64,000 nucleotides of DNA from the NCBI GenBank assembly GCA_963675135.1, contig OY776126.1:21703195-21767194 (forward strand), read 5' to 3'. Of the stretch, positions 46,701-58,755 are shown in pieces. The number at the start of each line of letters is the position of its first letter. Position 1 is the stretch's first letter. This DNA is from Galeopsis tetrahit. Lineage: Eukaryota; Streptophyta; Magnoliopsida; Lamiales; Lamiaceae. The position numbers and the translations under genes are program-made. The notes below the pieces were generated by a model. It ran no database searches and had not been told where the DNA came from. It saw nothing but the letters and a program-made list of their open reading frames with translations.

Positions 46701-47133
46701 TTCTATTTTAGTAGTTGTAACTTTCATATTGTAAATTTCCCTCTATATAAGAGGAGGGATGATAATGATATTGATCATGTAATTTCAATGTAATTCTTCT
46801 ATATTTCTAAATTCTCTCAATATGCACTCTATCCAATTTCTTCTTGTTATGAAATTTCACAATACCAGAGTTGTTTGTGAGGGGTGATTCTCTGTTTGCA
46901 ACCCAAACATATCTTCTTTCTGGAATGTTCTTGTACCACATCCCCAAATACCACTTTGTCGAATTTCCAGGCTGGAAGAATCCGAGTTCAAAGATTTCAC
47001 CTTCTGAAACCAGAGTTTCTCCATCTCTAATGCTCTGGGAAGTATCTATGGTATCGTTTGCTGCACAAATTGCATGGATTATTGAGGCGAAGAGGAATAA
47101 AAAGAATAAGGCTTTTTTTCTAAATCCATCCAT
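43732..47133 (-). pseudogene. G-type lectin S-receptor-like kinase D, exon 1 interrupted by a solo LTR
   Basis: Seven exons as in the neighbours: 47133-45618 (containing the insertion), 45412-45278, 45197-45058, 44907-44697, 44604-44367, 44276-44126, 44043-43732. Without the insertion it would encode about 823 residues with every domain and kinase motif present (GEGGFGPVYR, AVKRL, HRDLKASN, DFGLAR, SPEYAIDG, tail MEGR). The start chosen is the ATG of MDGFR at 47133, which aligns with the other copies, rather than the upstream in-frame ATG at 47157. A 226-bp solo LTR (46636-46861) lies within the B-lectin domain. With its 5-bp target duplication it adds 231 bases, a multiple of three, but it brings stop codons. 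I see no other defect, so the loss looks recent. E is its closest relative. Confidence 0.9.
46636..46861 (+). mobile_element. Solo LTR of the TRIM family inside exon 1 of gene D
   Basis: It begins TGTGAAGAATAACAACAA and ends GAAATTTCACA. It is flanked by the perfect 5-bp target duplication ATACC (46631-46635 and 46862-46866). It shares the TRIM LTR landmarks (CTCTATATAAGAGGAGG, TATGCACTCTATCCAATTTC). A solo LTR is the known outcome of recombination between the two LTRs of a full element. It lies antisense to the gene. Confidence 0.95.
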
Positions 47134-49057
47134 GTTTGAGTTATTTTGGAATTTCATGAACTTTATTCATCTATTTATTTTTCTTAATTACAAGCATTAT
47201 TAATTTACACAGTGGTCAACATTATCTTAATTAAAGTCAAGATATGGTTTTTTTGTTTACAAGTTCGATGGCTTTTATTATCAATCTTTTGTCAGTATTA
47301 GTCCCATCTCTCGAAGTTGTTTTTTTTATATCTTAATTAATAAATTCCACTATATTAATTAAGACAAAAAATAGTAGACGGGTCTACGTATTATTTACTA
47401 TGAATTTAGAAACTTCAGCCCAATCATATTTTTAATGAGATATATTATTGTAGTTTTGATTCCACTAAATTAACCATGTGTGTTGGCTTTTGGTTCCAAT
47501 TAAGCATTTTAATTAAATGCAGTCATATTCAAAAGTTAACTTGCAAATATGGTCCCGAGCATTAGGAAATTTGCTAAGATGACCCTCAAATTAAAGCTTT
47601 CAAAAGTTAACACTTAACAGGAAGTGTGTTAAGTAATTCCTAATCGTTCACTATCTTAAAGTATATATCTAGTACTATTTCATATATACTCTAAATTAAT
47701 GACATGTGTCCAATTTATTAATATAATCTACATTTTACTTAATTAAGGGTAGTCTTTGTTTGTCTAAGTAAAATTCCATTAAAAGTAAATTTTTTACTGA
47801 TTTATAAATATTTACCTCAAATAAAATTTGGGATTTTATTAATTTAATTATACTGTATATGTTAATTCTAAGATATATTTTTTAGGGATTGTGAAAATTA
47901 CTGGGGAGTGGAACATGGAATCCCAGCCGATCGACCCTTGTATGTAAAATTTATAAATTATAAAAAGCTTGTTTTAAGATCTTAACTCATTAAACATCTT
48001 CTTCTTATTTTTCAAATGCTTTTGAAGAAGTTATAAACATCTAGATATATCTTTCTTAATGGGCTTATAAGCTAAACGGCCCTAAAAATCTGAATTTTCT
48101 TTAGTCAAAGTTTGTGGCTAAGCCGCCAAGGTTAGTAAAAGAGTGGGAACGGTAGAGTCCGCTCATACTCTCTCAGTTAATGCTCATATTTGATTTTATT
48201 TAAGTCTCGATATTCAGTTCTATCAGGGAATCAATTTCACCGTCCACTTACAGAAATTCGTTTAAAGTCAGAACGAGCTTAGTACTTGTACGTTACGTTA
48301 TACATATATTTGTTTTAAAATTTAAGTAACGTATAATTTAACTTTATACGGAGTATAAGATTTAGTGGACTTTCTGTATGATTCATATGTATCTAGAGTT
48401 TAATTTAAAGTAGTAGTTATTTATAGGGTTCACGTATGTAGAAGACAAATACTTATGTGTACCACTTATATATATGTAACTGAATTCAATTTTCTAATTA
48501 CCCTCCTTTTTTAATAAGTACACACTCGCTTCTTTTAGGCACTTATACGTACAAGTTACGTACATGTAACTAAATTCAATTTTTTACATGGGTTATTAGT
48601 TATTTACCCTCTTTTTTATTAATTTCACCCCCAATTTTTTTTAAAAGAAAAATACATGTAAAAAATTATATTACCATTTTATCAATTAAATTAAAATATA
48701 ACTCATTAAAATTATAATTATACACTAACTGTCGAGTCACCAATGAATCACCACGAAGTCAAATATTATTCCAATTTTTTAACTTTAAAAAAATAAATAT
48801 AAAAATATAACGAATATAAAAAAAAATATTGAAAAAAAAATATGAAACTCAACAATAAAATTATGAAATAAAAATTTCAGTTTTTTTTTTCAAAAAATGA
48901 CCAAAATTTAGGAAAAAAATACAAAAAAAAACTAAATTAAAAAAATTCAATTTTTTTTTTCTAATTTGGGTATAAATGTATGAATATGACATGCTCACTT
49001 TCTAGCTTTTATCTAATTTATAATAACTAAGATTATTTTGTTATGTCTTCATTACCT
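47134..49057. other. Upstream region of gene D and AT-rich intergenic DNA
   Basis: About 1.9 kb without a recognisable gene. Positions 47207-47250 carry a weak match to the shared upstream block (ACAGTGGTCAACATTATC). The rest is AT-rich with poly-A and poly-T runs. Confidence 0.5.
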
Positions 49058-50181
49058 GAATTTTTTCGGCACAAGGCCTGAAAGTTTGGTCAACTGTCAA
49101 TTTAAGGCATAAAAGAAAATTCTTATGGATATAAGGCTCGATTCATATAAAACTATCAATTTAAGGCTTAAAATTTTAACGCTGTTAACAATTCATTTAA
49201 CGGACCGGAAGCTGATGAGGCAATTAAGTGACACGTAATATATTCATGTGGCATTTTATTCAATTAAAATATAAAAGAAATATATTTTCTTTCTCCCTCC
49301 CCGAGTCTTCTTCCATGGCAGCCGCAATTCACAGCAGAAGCTTTTGGAAGCAAACCAATGACAAACCAATCAGCAAACCAGTGACAAACCAATCAGCATT
49401 GGATTTTCATTCTTCTACCGTAGTATCATTTGTAAAGTTACAAACAAATCTTATGCTAATCTACCGTCTCTTCTATAGTAGAAAATCTCATCCTTTGTAA
49501 AGTTGGATCATATCATTCACCTTTCACAATAATTCTGTTTCTTTCTTTTTTATGCAGCATCAATCAAATTATTAAAATGTAGTAATTAATTTCATGGAGG
49601 TTAACACTAGATAAGAAAAAAAAAAGATCTTTGAAGCATTTCATCAAACACCTAATAGGCTGAAGAAAAAACATAAAATATCTTATAATTTCTGAACAAT
49701 AAATCATTAACATTTCTTCATAACTCATGTATAAATTACAGCCACCATTGTCAACAATTGTTATAGTTTGATTCTAGTCTGCGAATCATAGAAATTCTAA
49801 TTTAAAATTATTCAAAGATCGACATGGGGAGGGGGAAGCGTAAGAAAGTGAATTGGGGTTTTTCTGTGTGTTGTCACTTGGTTTGCTTGTTAGCTTCCAA
49901 AAGCTTCTGCTGTGAAGTGCTGCTGCCATGGAAGAAGACTCGGGGAGGGAGAAAGAAAATATATTTCTTTTATATTTTAATTGAATAAAATGCCACATGG
50001 ATATATTATGTGTCACTTAATTGCCTCGTCAGCTTCCGTTAAATAAATTGTTAACGGCGTTAAAATTTTAAGCCTTAAATTGATAGTTTTATATGAATCG
50101 AGCCTTATATCGATAAGAATTTTCTTTTAGGCCTTAAATTGATAGTTGACCCAACTTTCAGGCCTTGTGCCGAAAAAATTC
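49058..50181. mobile_element. MITE-like element with about 300-bp terminal inverted repeats
   Basis: The left arm (49058-49356, from GAATTTTTTCGGCACAAGG) and the right arm (49880-50181, ending CGAAAAAATTC) are reverse complements with few differences. About 520 bp of unrelated AT-rich DNA separates them. Each arm contains the same small open frame (49228 onward on plus, 50016 downward on minus) with ESSSMAAA.HSRSFWK. Long terminal inverted repeats are typical of Mutator-like elements, but no 9-bp target duplication was found and there is no transposase. Confidence 0.75.
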
Positions 50182-51758
50182 CTTTCTACAATGATATCTG
50201 GTTTGTTACAAGTTTTTTAAAGTTGTAGATTATTTTTTAAAACTAATTAATAACATAATCTTTAAAAAATAAAATTTATAGTTAGAAATTTAAATGAGTG
50301 GAGAATTGGGAAAGAAACCAGCATAATATTGCATGAGCTTTATTATTTTCTTTGTGGTAATCGCTGTGTTGATGCATTCATATGTTTATTGAGTGTGATC
50401 GTATCTATTAAGTGAATTGTGTGTTCAGTGTGATTCATTTTCACTTTTGTTCTTCTTATTAGTTAGTTAATATCAATTTTTTAATATTGATGTATTAATT
50501 TGCATGGTATGTCTGGAATTATGAATGTGTTAAGTTTTTTTTTTTTTGTTAAGTATAATATTAGTTTAAATACGATATAGTATTAGTACGCCTATGGTAT
50601 AGTACTAGTTAATATATTGTATAGTACTAGAGATTAATGTGGGTATAAAAATATTATTTAATATATGAACTAATACTCTACAATATGTGAATTAATATTA
50701 TACTATATTTGAACTAGTACCATAGAATATGTGAACTAATACTATACTATATTTGAACTAGTATCATAAAGTATGTGAACTCGAAACTCGAAAACATTAG
50801 AACGTGTACCAATATAAACTAATATTATATTGTATATGAACTAATACGTATAATACTACATATTAACTAATAATATAGTATAATACTTATCAACTGTTAT
50901 TATAACACTTATAAACTAAAAATTATATTCATAAAAAACTAAAATAAAGTGATTAAAAAATTAAAGTTCGAATGAAAAAAATAATTAAACAATGTAAAAC
51001 GAAGTAAAATTTTGAAAGGATAAGGTGAAAATTATACACCAATTAATTAAAGTAAAATAATATGAATAGAATTGAACAATTGCACCTAAGAGAGATGAGA
51101 GTTTTATTTTTTAAAACAAATTATTATTATACTATTTAATACTTAAAAAAAATTAATATTATTTTTAAAATACTTTAAAATTTTAGAATAATAGGAAGAA
51201 AAATAAATTTAAAAATAATATTAAAAAGAGAAATATAAATATTAATTGAAGTAAAATAAAAAAATAAAATTTAAAAAAATTAATGAAGTATTATTTTTTA
51301 ATGATAAAATAAAAAAAATTGAAATAAAATAAAGGTCCATGAAAAAATTTATGTGCTAAATTGATATAGTAAATGGGTCATGTGTTATTTGTAATGAGTT
51401 ATTGGATTGAATATAGTAAATGAGTCATTTGTTATTGAATTGAATATAGTAAATGAGTCATGTGTTATTTATAATGGGTTATTGGATCTAATTAATACAT
51501 GTGACTGGTACACAAGAGTTAAATTTTAAAATTAAATTCGAATTTAAAATCCAAAGCATACATACCCTTTACATAATTTTCTCATTTCTCGTATTTTGCT
51601 CTCGTCACTTATCACTGCAGCCAACCCATTTCTCGTATTTTGCTATCATCATGATGCCAAGTTAAATTTCTAGCATCCACAACGCTACTATACATTCTCC
51701 TAAATCTTGGTATTATTGAAAAGTACCACATCACCTTCGCGGGAGATTTATTTTTCTT
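50182..51758. other. AT-rich intergenic DNA
   Basis: Nothing was recognised apart from repeated GAACTAATACTATA phrases at 50670-50900. The left end of CACTA-2 was looked for here and not found. Confidence 0.5.
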
Positions 51759-52451
51759 TTATCGCTTCTTCTCACACTTGGGACATTCATCGAGGTCTGC
51801 ATACTCCTTTCGAAATAAGATACAATCACCAGGACAAGCATGAATTTTCTGATGTGTTAACCCGATGGACTTGAGCATTTATTTAGCATCATATGCTCTC
51901 TTAGGCAGTACATTTCCATTAGACAATAGACCACTAACTGCTTCCAGCATATTTGTGAAGCACGCATCAGACAACTGGTGAGCTGCTTTTAAGTTGAATA
52001 ATATCAACACAGCTGACAGTTTTGTTGCCTTCCTACACCCGAGCCAAATGGGTAATCCAGCAGAATCCCTTAACTTCTCTGACATATAAGGGTGATCTCG
52101 TAGATCATCGTCATCCCCACTCGATGTATCAACAGTAGGTACATCTTCTAAACTATCCGCATCCACTGTATCTTCAAACCTAAAGTCAGTTCCTAGGTTG
52201 CTTGAGCTACATCTATCTCTTGTCTCACCATGAGATGTCCAAACGGTATATGCTTTATCAATACCGTGAATCATCAAGTGGACAAACAAATTTTCTCGAC
52301 CACTAACAGTTTTTCCATTCATACATTTCCAACAAGGACATGGAATGTACCGATGGTCGGTGCAGTGTCTAATTGCATGATTACAAAACTCTTCCACCCC
52401 ATTCCTATACTCCTCTGATAATCGATCTGCTCGAACCCACTTTCAATCCAT
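51759..52451 (-). pseudogene. CACTA transposase, N-terminal remnant
   Basis: The reading frame carries the transposase-associated domain of plant CACTA elements (RLSEEYRNGVEEFCNHA, then CPCWKCMN). An acidic linker and the beginning of the Tnp2-type domain follow, with its Cys pattern (HACPGDCILFRKEYADLDECPKC). Stops interrupt it at 52443-52445 (third codon) and 51879-51881. The rest of the transposase is missing after 51759. Not functional. Confidence 0.85.
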
Positions 52452-53637
52452 ATAGAACTATAGATGCCTATAGGAAAGACAATATGAAGTGTTTCTCAAG
52501 ACAATGTATCCTAATGTATTAAACCTAAAAGTATTAAACTTAAAAGTATTACAATCCTAATGTATAAAACTTGCATATAGAATGTGGTAGTACCTAAGGT
52601 TTGTATATTAATTGCATGTACCTAAGGATTTGTTGAATCTCAAAACAATGTATATATCCTAATGTACCATCATTAATCATCTAAAGCAAACACACTACTA
52701 TCCATTCACCAAATCATCAAATTAATATAACCAAAATATATTCTAATGTATTAATCCTAATTTATATATGCTTAAATCCTCACACAAGCATATTATCAAA
52801 CATCTTGAGTTCATCAATTGTTCATATCTAAATTAGCATAAAAAATCAAGCCAAGCCACAAAATATATATTCATCTCTAACAAGTTGTTCATCTCTAACA
52901 CTAACAACAATTAATCCACGCCACACAATATATATATATATATATATATATAAACAATTAACAACATATAAATCAAGCATCAATTGTTAACATTAATCCT
53001 AATAAATTAACACCAATTTATACTTAAATCCTCACATAAGCATATTATCAAATACCTTGAGTGCATCAAACACCAATATACATACACCATTAATATACAT
53101 ACACTAATACATACAACATGATATATATACACCAATATACATACACTAATATACATACAACATGATATATAACCAATACATACACCAAGCTCTTGGACAC
53201 GTTCGATTTGGGAAGAGGAAAGAGGAGGGCGACGGCGATAGAGGGAAGAGGAGGGCGATGGCGGTAGAGGGAAGAGGACGGCGATGGCGCGCGAGTTCGA
53301 TTTGGGGGAGACACGTTCGATTAATTGGGGGAGAGAGAGGCGACGGCGCGCGGGCGATATATTTGGGGGAGATTGGAAGAGACGAATTTGGGGGGAGATG
53401 CGTTTCTAGAATCGCGCATTTGGGTTTGATTGAAAACCGAGCTCTTGGACAGCGGTTCTAAAACCGCTATCTAGGTGAGTTTGCATAGCGGTTTTTAACC
53501 GCTCCCCAAGTGTAATTCTTCCTGTCTATTTTTTATTTGTTTATTTAATAAAACCGTTTTTCAAGCTATATCTTGGAGAGTTGTTTGAAAAAAGGGCTGT
53601 CGAAGTGCAGTTGTGCAAGTTTAAATGTGCAGTAGTG
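51759..53637 (-). mobile_element. Decayed CACTA (En/Spm) element CACTA-2, left end not found
   Basis: The right end at 53637 is the complement of CACTACTGCACATTTAAACTT and belongs to the same family as CACTA-1. Palindromic AGCGGTT...AACCGCT subterminal repeats lie at 53450-53505. On the minus strand a CT-rich leader-like segment follows (53200-53420), as in CACTA-1, and then a transposase remnant. A TA microsatellite lies at about 52930-52952. No left terminus or target duplication was identified, so the element is truncated or too decayed on that side. Confidence 0.75.
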
Positions 53638-54053
53638 TAAAAGTGTGAGTAAAACGACGCCATTTTGGTGCTCCGGTAAAAATTGAACGTAGATTAATCA
53701 ATTTACGAAATTATGAGACGTAAAAAAAAACTTAAAATTATGGGATTTAAATAATTTTTTTCTCCTTCATAAAATGAAAGATCTCGTAAGTTAAAGGCAA
53801 TATCAATAATCAACCTACTAGAAGCAAAAGTTGACTGACAAGGATCAATAATAATATAAGGGAGCATGTTTTTCACGCAGTTTGCAATTGTTTTAGTAAA
53901 AGATAGCTTTTACGAAGACTTATATGCCGATAGTTGGAGGGAAGCTAAGTATTTTCTAACTACATAACACACTTCAATGGTTTATATCTAATTATAACCA
54001 CAACAAATTATTGACAAGTGAAATTTTCACACTAACATATATCTGTACCAATT
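53638..54053. other. Intergenic DNA downstream of gene E
   Basis: No feature was recognised. It presumably includes the 3' untranslated region of gene E. Confidence 0.5.
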
Positions 54054-57000
54054 CTATCTACCTTCCATCCATGTGACTGTAACTTGATTCTGTGAAATAT
54101 TTGCTACATTCGAGCTACTAGAACTCTGATCGGTTAAAACAATATCTCTCTCTGTGAAAAAACCGGGCTGCTTCGCCTGAGGCAATTTAACTTCATTCCC
54201 CAACATAAACACCACCGAAGACATGCTTGGCCTATCCTCTGGAGATTTTTGAACGCACAATAGTCCCACATGGATCGAGCGCAACACTTGAGATAAGTCG
54301 AACGAGTCGCCCAGACAAGGGTCTACTAAATTTGCCGAGTTGTCTTCTTTATAAAGTCTCCATGCCTGTCCAAAATGTGCAAATGATTTAGATAATAAAA
54401 AGATTTTTTGCTAAAATTGTTGGTCAGATGAAGTGATAATAATTACATGTCCAAGAAGGTTGAGACTGTGATCTTTGAGGAAGAATCCCCTGTTTCTCTT
54501 TCCGCTCACAATTTCTAGCACAAGAACACCGAAGCTGAATACATCTGACTTGATCGAAAATAGCCCGTCTATTGCATATTCCGGACTCATGTATCCACTG
54601 TGATGAAGCATTAACAAGAAAACTAATGTTAGAAGGTAATTTTAATTAGGAATTAGTTAGATAAAGATAAATAGTTAGTTTCTCAAGCCTCTTACTATGT
54701 TCCAACAACTCTGTGCGTCTGAGCTTCAGTTTGGTTTCCTCCAAAGCTCCTGGCTAAGCCAAAGTCTGAAATCTTCGGATTCATGTCACCGTCTAGCAAT
54801 ATATTACTAGCTTTGAGGTCTCGATGGATGATTCTCAACCTGGAATCTTGATGAAGATACAACAGTCCCTTTGCAATTCCATTGATGATATGAAAACGTT
54901 TTTGCCAGTCAAGTTGCATACTTCTCTTTTCATCTGCCAACACATACCTGGAGTTAATGCTATACAATCTATTGTAGAGAATGTAACACTCTGTGGCGTA
55001 TTCAAAGCACTTACCAAATATAATCAAGTCGAGGCTACTGTTAGGCATGTACTCATAGATCAGCATGTTCTCTTCTCCTTCAGCACAAAATCCTAAAGTC
55101 TTCACCAAATTGCGATGCTGAAGTTTAGCAATCAAGGTCACTTCATTCTTCAACTCATTGGCTCCTTGCGTGGAGGTTTTGGACAAACGTTTCACAGCAA
55201 TTTCTTCTCCGTCTTCCAGCACGCCCTACAGCCAAAAATTGGAAACATGAGATGCAGGAAAATATTGCTTGTTCGGTCAATCTGTGAAGTTATATTCTGA
55301 CATAAATATTTGAAGAAATTGTAGCATCGTACCCTGTAAACAGGTCCAAATCCACCCTCACCGAGCTTGTTTTTATTAGAAAAATCATCTGTGGCTTTTA
55401 TAATAGTTGATAAGCTGAAGAATGGCAAATCTGTGTTCTTGACGCCATCACTCCCACTAAATGGCCTTGCAACTGCAAATATGGAAAATGAGCAGAGAAT
55501 CAATCACTATACATACACTTGCTATATAATCATTACCATAATCCACATTCGTCATACCTTGTCCCAATCTTGGATTCTTCTTCCTCCTCCGAGTTAAAAT
55601 CAAGTAGACAATTAGGCACACAACAACAATACCCGCTACTGATGTCAAACTCGCTATAAGTACTCCTCTTTTGCTTCCTTTTGAGCTTTCTATCCAAACA
55701 AAAATGATGCAAAATTAGATTCTGATACTACTTGAAATATATAAGCACCTGTTTGAATAAATAGTCTATCTCTATTTCTGTCTTCACAAATTGAAAATAG
55801 TCACATAACATTACATTTTACGACACTTTAGTGCCATAATCTCAATTTTAGACACTGTCACATAAGTGTCAACCAAATCTTTTTACCTCTTGTAATCGGT
55901 TATTTGAACTATAATTATTTTCAATTCATCAAAACCAACAAGATTGAAATCGAAATAGGGATAATTTAGAAAGTAGAAAAGATTATTTTCCAGATTAATT
56001 CTAACCTCCTTCAGCAGCAGCCATTCTGATGTAAAGTTCTGATCCAGCTGAAGACAGAGTTCTCATGTCGATCAAATCCCCGTGATAAAACAGGCATCCA
56101 TTGTCATCCCCGGTGATATTCAACCGAGCATACGCCGTGCAATTACAGTTTCTCCAGCACTCTGCTTCGCACTCCGCAAGGCTCATCCTCTGTTCAATGA
56201 ACGTCGAGTTTCTTGAATCAGGCAGTTTAAGTCCAGGATATCTCAAGAACACATCTCCTGATTCACAGTTCAACGGTATCCTTCTCTCACATCCGTTCGA
56301 TCTCTCTGTTCCAAGCCAGTTTTCTGGATTTCTCGACACAAACCTGTCGAGACATCCACATGTCGGAGAGTCTCCGATATTGCAAACGCCATACACGCCA
56401 CATGTGTCGTATCTGTCGCAATTATCCGCTTCGGTTGGCCTGTAAACACTCCATTCCTGAGTCTGATTACTCCATATCGACCTTGCTGACGTGCCAGCTG
56501 ACGTCACAGTAGACCTGAAAATAAGAGACGGATCAAGACTGTCTTCCCTATACTTCACCTCATTCGCATTCCTCCATAGCCTCAACGTGTATAACCGATC
56601 ATTTGTCGTATCCGGGGCTCCGCTGAATCGGACACCGTTCCAGGGTCCAAGCCTAGTCATAGTAGTGTTACCTCTTTTGGCTAACATTTGTGGGTATCCG
56701 GTTGGATCTAAGTGCATCGAAAACTCGCCTGGAGCAGGGTCGTTGTCGCTCCTCCACGACGAGACGTAAGTCTCCACCCCTGTTTCGTAATTCCATCCGA
56801 CACTCATGCCTGGTAGAAAAGTGTCGGATGGATGATCGAAACTCTGCCACACGAAATTCTCTGGCCTATCGTCATTGGCATCCTTCACCACGAGATTCCC
56901 CGTGTCTAGTAATTTCGCGGTGGGATTTGCCATGGGTCTCGTGGCGTTTGATGACCATATGATTACGCCGTTGGTGTCGTTGACAAGTGTCAAATTGCCA

Positions 57001-57290
57001 GAAGCTGTGATGGTTAAGATAGCAGAGTTGTTTGTGAGTGGAGATTCTCTGTTTGCAACCCAAACGTATCTTCTTTCTGGAATGTTCTTGTACCACATCC
57101 CCAAATACCACTTTGTCGAATTTCCAGGCTGGAAGAATCCGAGCTCAAAGATTTCACCTTGTGAAACCAGAGTTTCTCCATCTCTAATGCTTTGAGAAGT
57201 ATCTATGGTATCGTTTGCTGCAGAAATTGCATTAATTATCAGAGAGAAAACGGAGAAAAAGGATAAGGAAATCAATCGAAATCGGTCCAT
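54054..57290 (-). CDS. G-type lectin S-receptor-like serine/threonine protein kinase E
   Basis: Seven exons: 57290-56006, 55689-55558, 55472-55333, 55225-55015, 54933-54696, 54597-54447, 54365-54054, all with GT/AG introns. The product is about 822 residues. Signal peptide 1-23, B-lectin (SIRDGETLVSQGEIFELGFF), S-locus glycoprotein domain, Cys cluster (NCDRYDTCGVYGVC), PAN domain (CEAECWRNCNCTAYA), transmembrane helix, then kinase with GEGGFGPVYR (510-519), catalytic Lys in AVKRL, HRDLKASN, DFGLAR, SPEYAIDG and tail MEGR. No defect is seen. Intron 4 (55014-54934) is only 81 bp, has no stop and keeps the frame, so exons 4 and 5 read through as one frame; retention would insert 27 residues before the catalytic loop. 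D is the nearest paralogue. Confidence 0.93.
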
Positions 57291-57500
57291 GACAACAGTT
57301 AAATATTTTATGAAATATCACTCTTTCTTGTTATTTCAAGGACAAACATCAGCAGAACACCATCACACAGCGGTCAAGATTGGCTTGTATTTAATTAAGT
57401 TACGTTTTTGAAGACTTTTAATCTTTTGACTATAATATTTGGCTGTTGTTCAGACCAGGAAGGAAGAGGAGAAAGGAAATTACATAGATAAAGGACTTTT
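57291..57500 (-). promoter_or_regulatory. Upstream region of gene E with block shared by the cluster
   Basis: CACAGCGGTCAAGATTGGC (about 57366), ACTATAATATTTGGC (about 57429), TTCAGACCAGG and GGAAATTACAT are collinear with the blocks upstream of B and C. Confidence 0.45.
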
Positions 57501-58481
57501 CGGAATGTTTGACCAATTGTAGGAATCAATATACTCCGTCAGTGTTTTATTTGTTTGCACCTCTACATCAACACTTTTGATATGAAAATTGTTTATTAAT
57601 ACTCCCTCTATTCAATACTAAGTGAAAGTTTTTGTAAAGTTTATTGGAATTAAGTATGCATAACAGGTGTACCCTTAATATTAATAAAGGAGATCTTCAA
57701 TCACATTAATTTTTTTAATTTTAGTTTACTATAAAAAAACCAAAAAATACAAATATTTCACGTAACTAATTTTAGTTAATAAATGTAAGTTATAAATTAG
57801 GAGATTTTCTAAAGTAAAAGGAGGACATAATTGAAACAAAAAGTGTAAAAATATTAAAATATCATTTAATTGTGTAAAAAAAAAAGATTAGAACTTCACT
57901 TATTTTAAAATGAAAGAAGATAAAGAATAAAATAACTTTATTTTTATTTTATTTTAGGAAGATGCAATATAATAAAAGACCAAAATGAAAAATAGACCAC
58001 ATAACAAAAGACGGAGAAATTACTTTTTTATACTAGTATATGAGTCATGTGGCTGACGGACAAACAAACTTAACTTAGGAAGTCCAATTAATAAAAAACG
58101 AAAAATGCACAATTATTTTAAATATAAGAGCATACTTTGTGACAATTTCAATAAAATCAATGTATATCTCATTCTTATAACATAAAAAACTAAAAATAAT
58201 GATGTATCTACAGTATGTGGTGTTTCAATAAAATAAAATTTGATTAGATATGAAATATAAGCTAGGTTTGACTTTTATTATGACAGTTGTGGTCCTGTTT
58301 CTAGAAGTTGGGTTTAGATAAGAGGTTGTTAGGTGACAAAGGGGAATGAATGATATTCTTTTTCCTTATTTTGACTGAATTTTAACACTAATTATAAAGG
58401 ATTAGTAGATACACTCCTGACTTGGCTTAGTAGATACACTCTTTGATTAAAACCAATACACCCTCTATATTGGTACACCCC
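57501..58481. other. AT-rich intergenic DNA upstream of gene E
   Basis: About 1 kb with no gene recognised. TTAGTAGATACACTC occurs twice at about 58402-58442. Confidence 0.5.
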
Positions 58482-58638
58482 TGTCTTGTATTAAGTTAAT
58501 TAGTTAGTTTGTTAAGTAGTTAGAGTGGTTATTAATTAGTTAAGAGATCATTAGTTAACACTTGTAAATTGTTCTCATATGAAATCTTCATAGTTTTTTC
58601 TTTACAATTCTTCAAATGAATCTTTATCTTGTATCTCA
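58482..58638 (+). repeat. 5' LTR of Copia-3
   Basis: 157 bp, TGTCTTGTATTAAG...TTGTATCTCA, three bases before the primer-binding site. Confidence 0.7.
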
Positions 58639-58755
58639 ATATGGTATCAGAGCCATGATGAACTTGCCGATTCACTCGATCCTGTCTGTTTCAGCCCTTC
58701 TCTCTTAATCTTTATCTGTTTCTCTACGATTTAGGGTTCCTTTTTTTTTCGATTC

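Noticed and set aside
50182..51758. Left terminus of CACTA-2
   Set aside because: No CACTACTGCACATTT-like sequence with a matching 3-bp duplication could be found by reading this interval.
56101..56962. Several plus-strand frames of 60-115 residues opposite receptor-kinase exon 1, seen at every copy
   Set aside because: They are antisense shadows of the conserved exon and repeat wherever the exon occurs.
58642..58654. TGGTATCAGAGCC as a possible tRNA remnant
   Set aside because: It directly follows an LTR and is the standard initiator-tRNA primer-binding site. No tRNA fold surrounds it.
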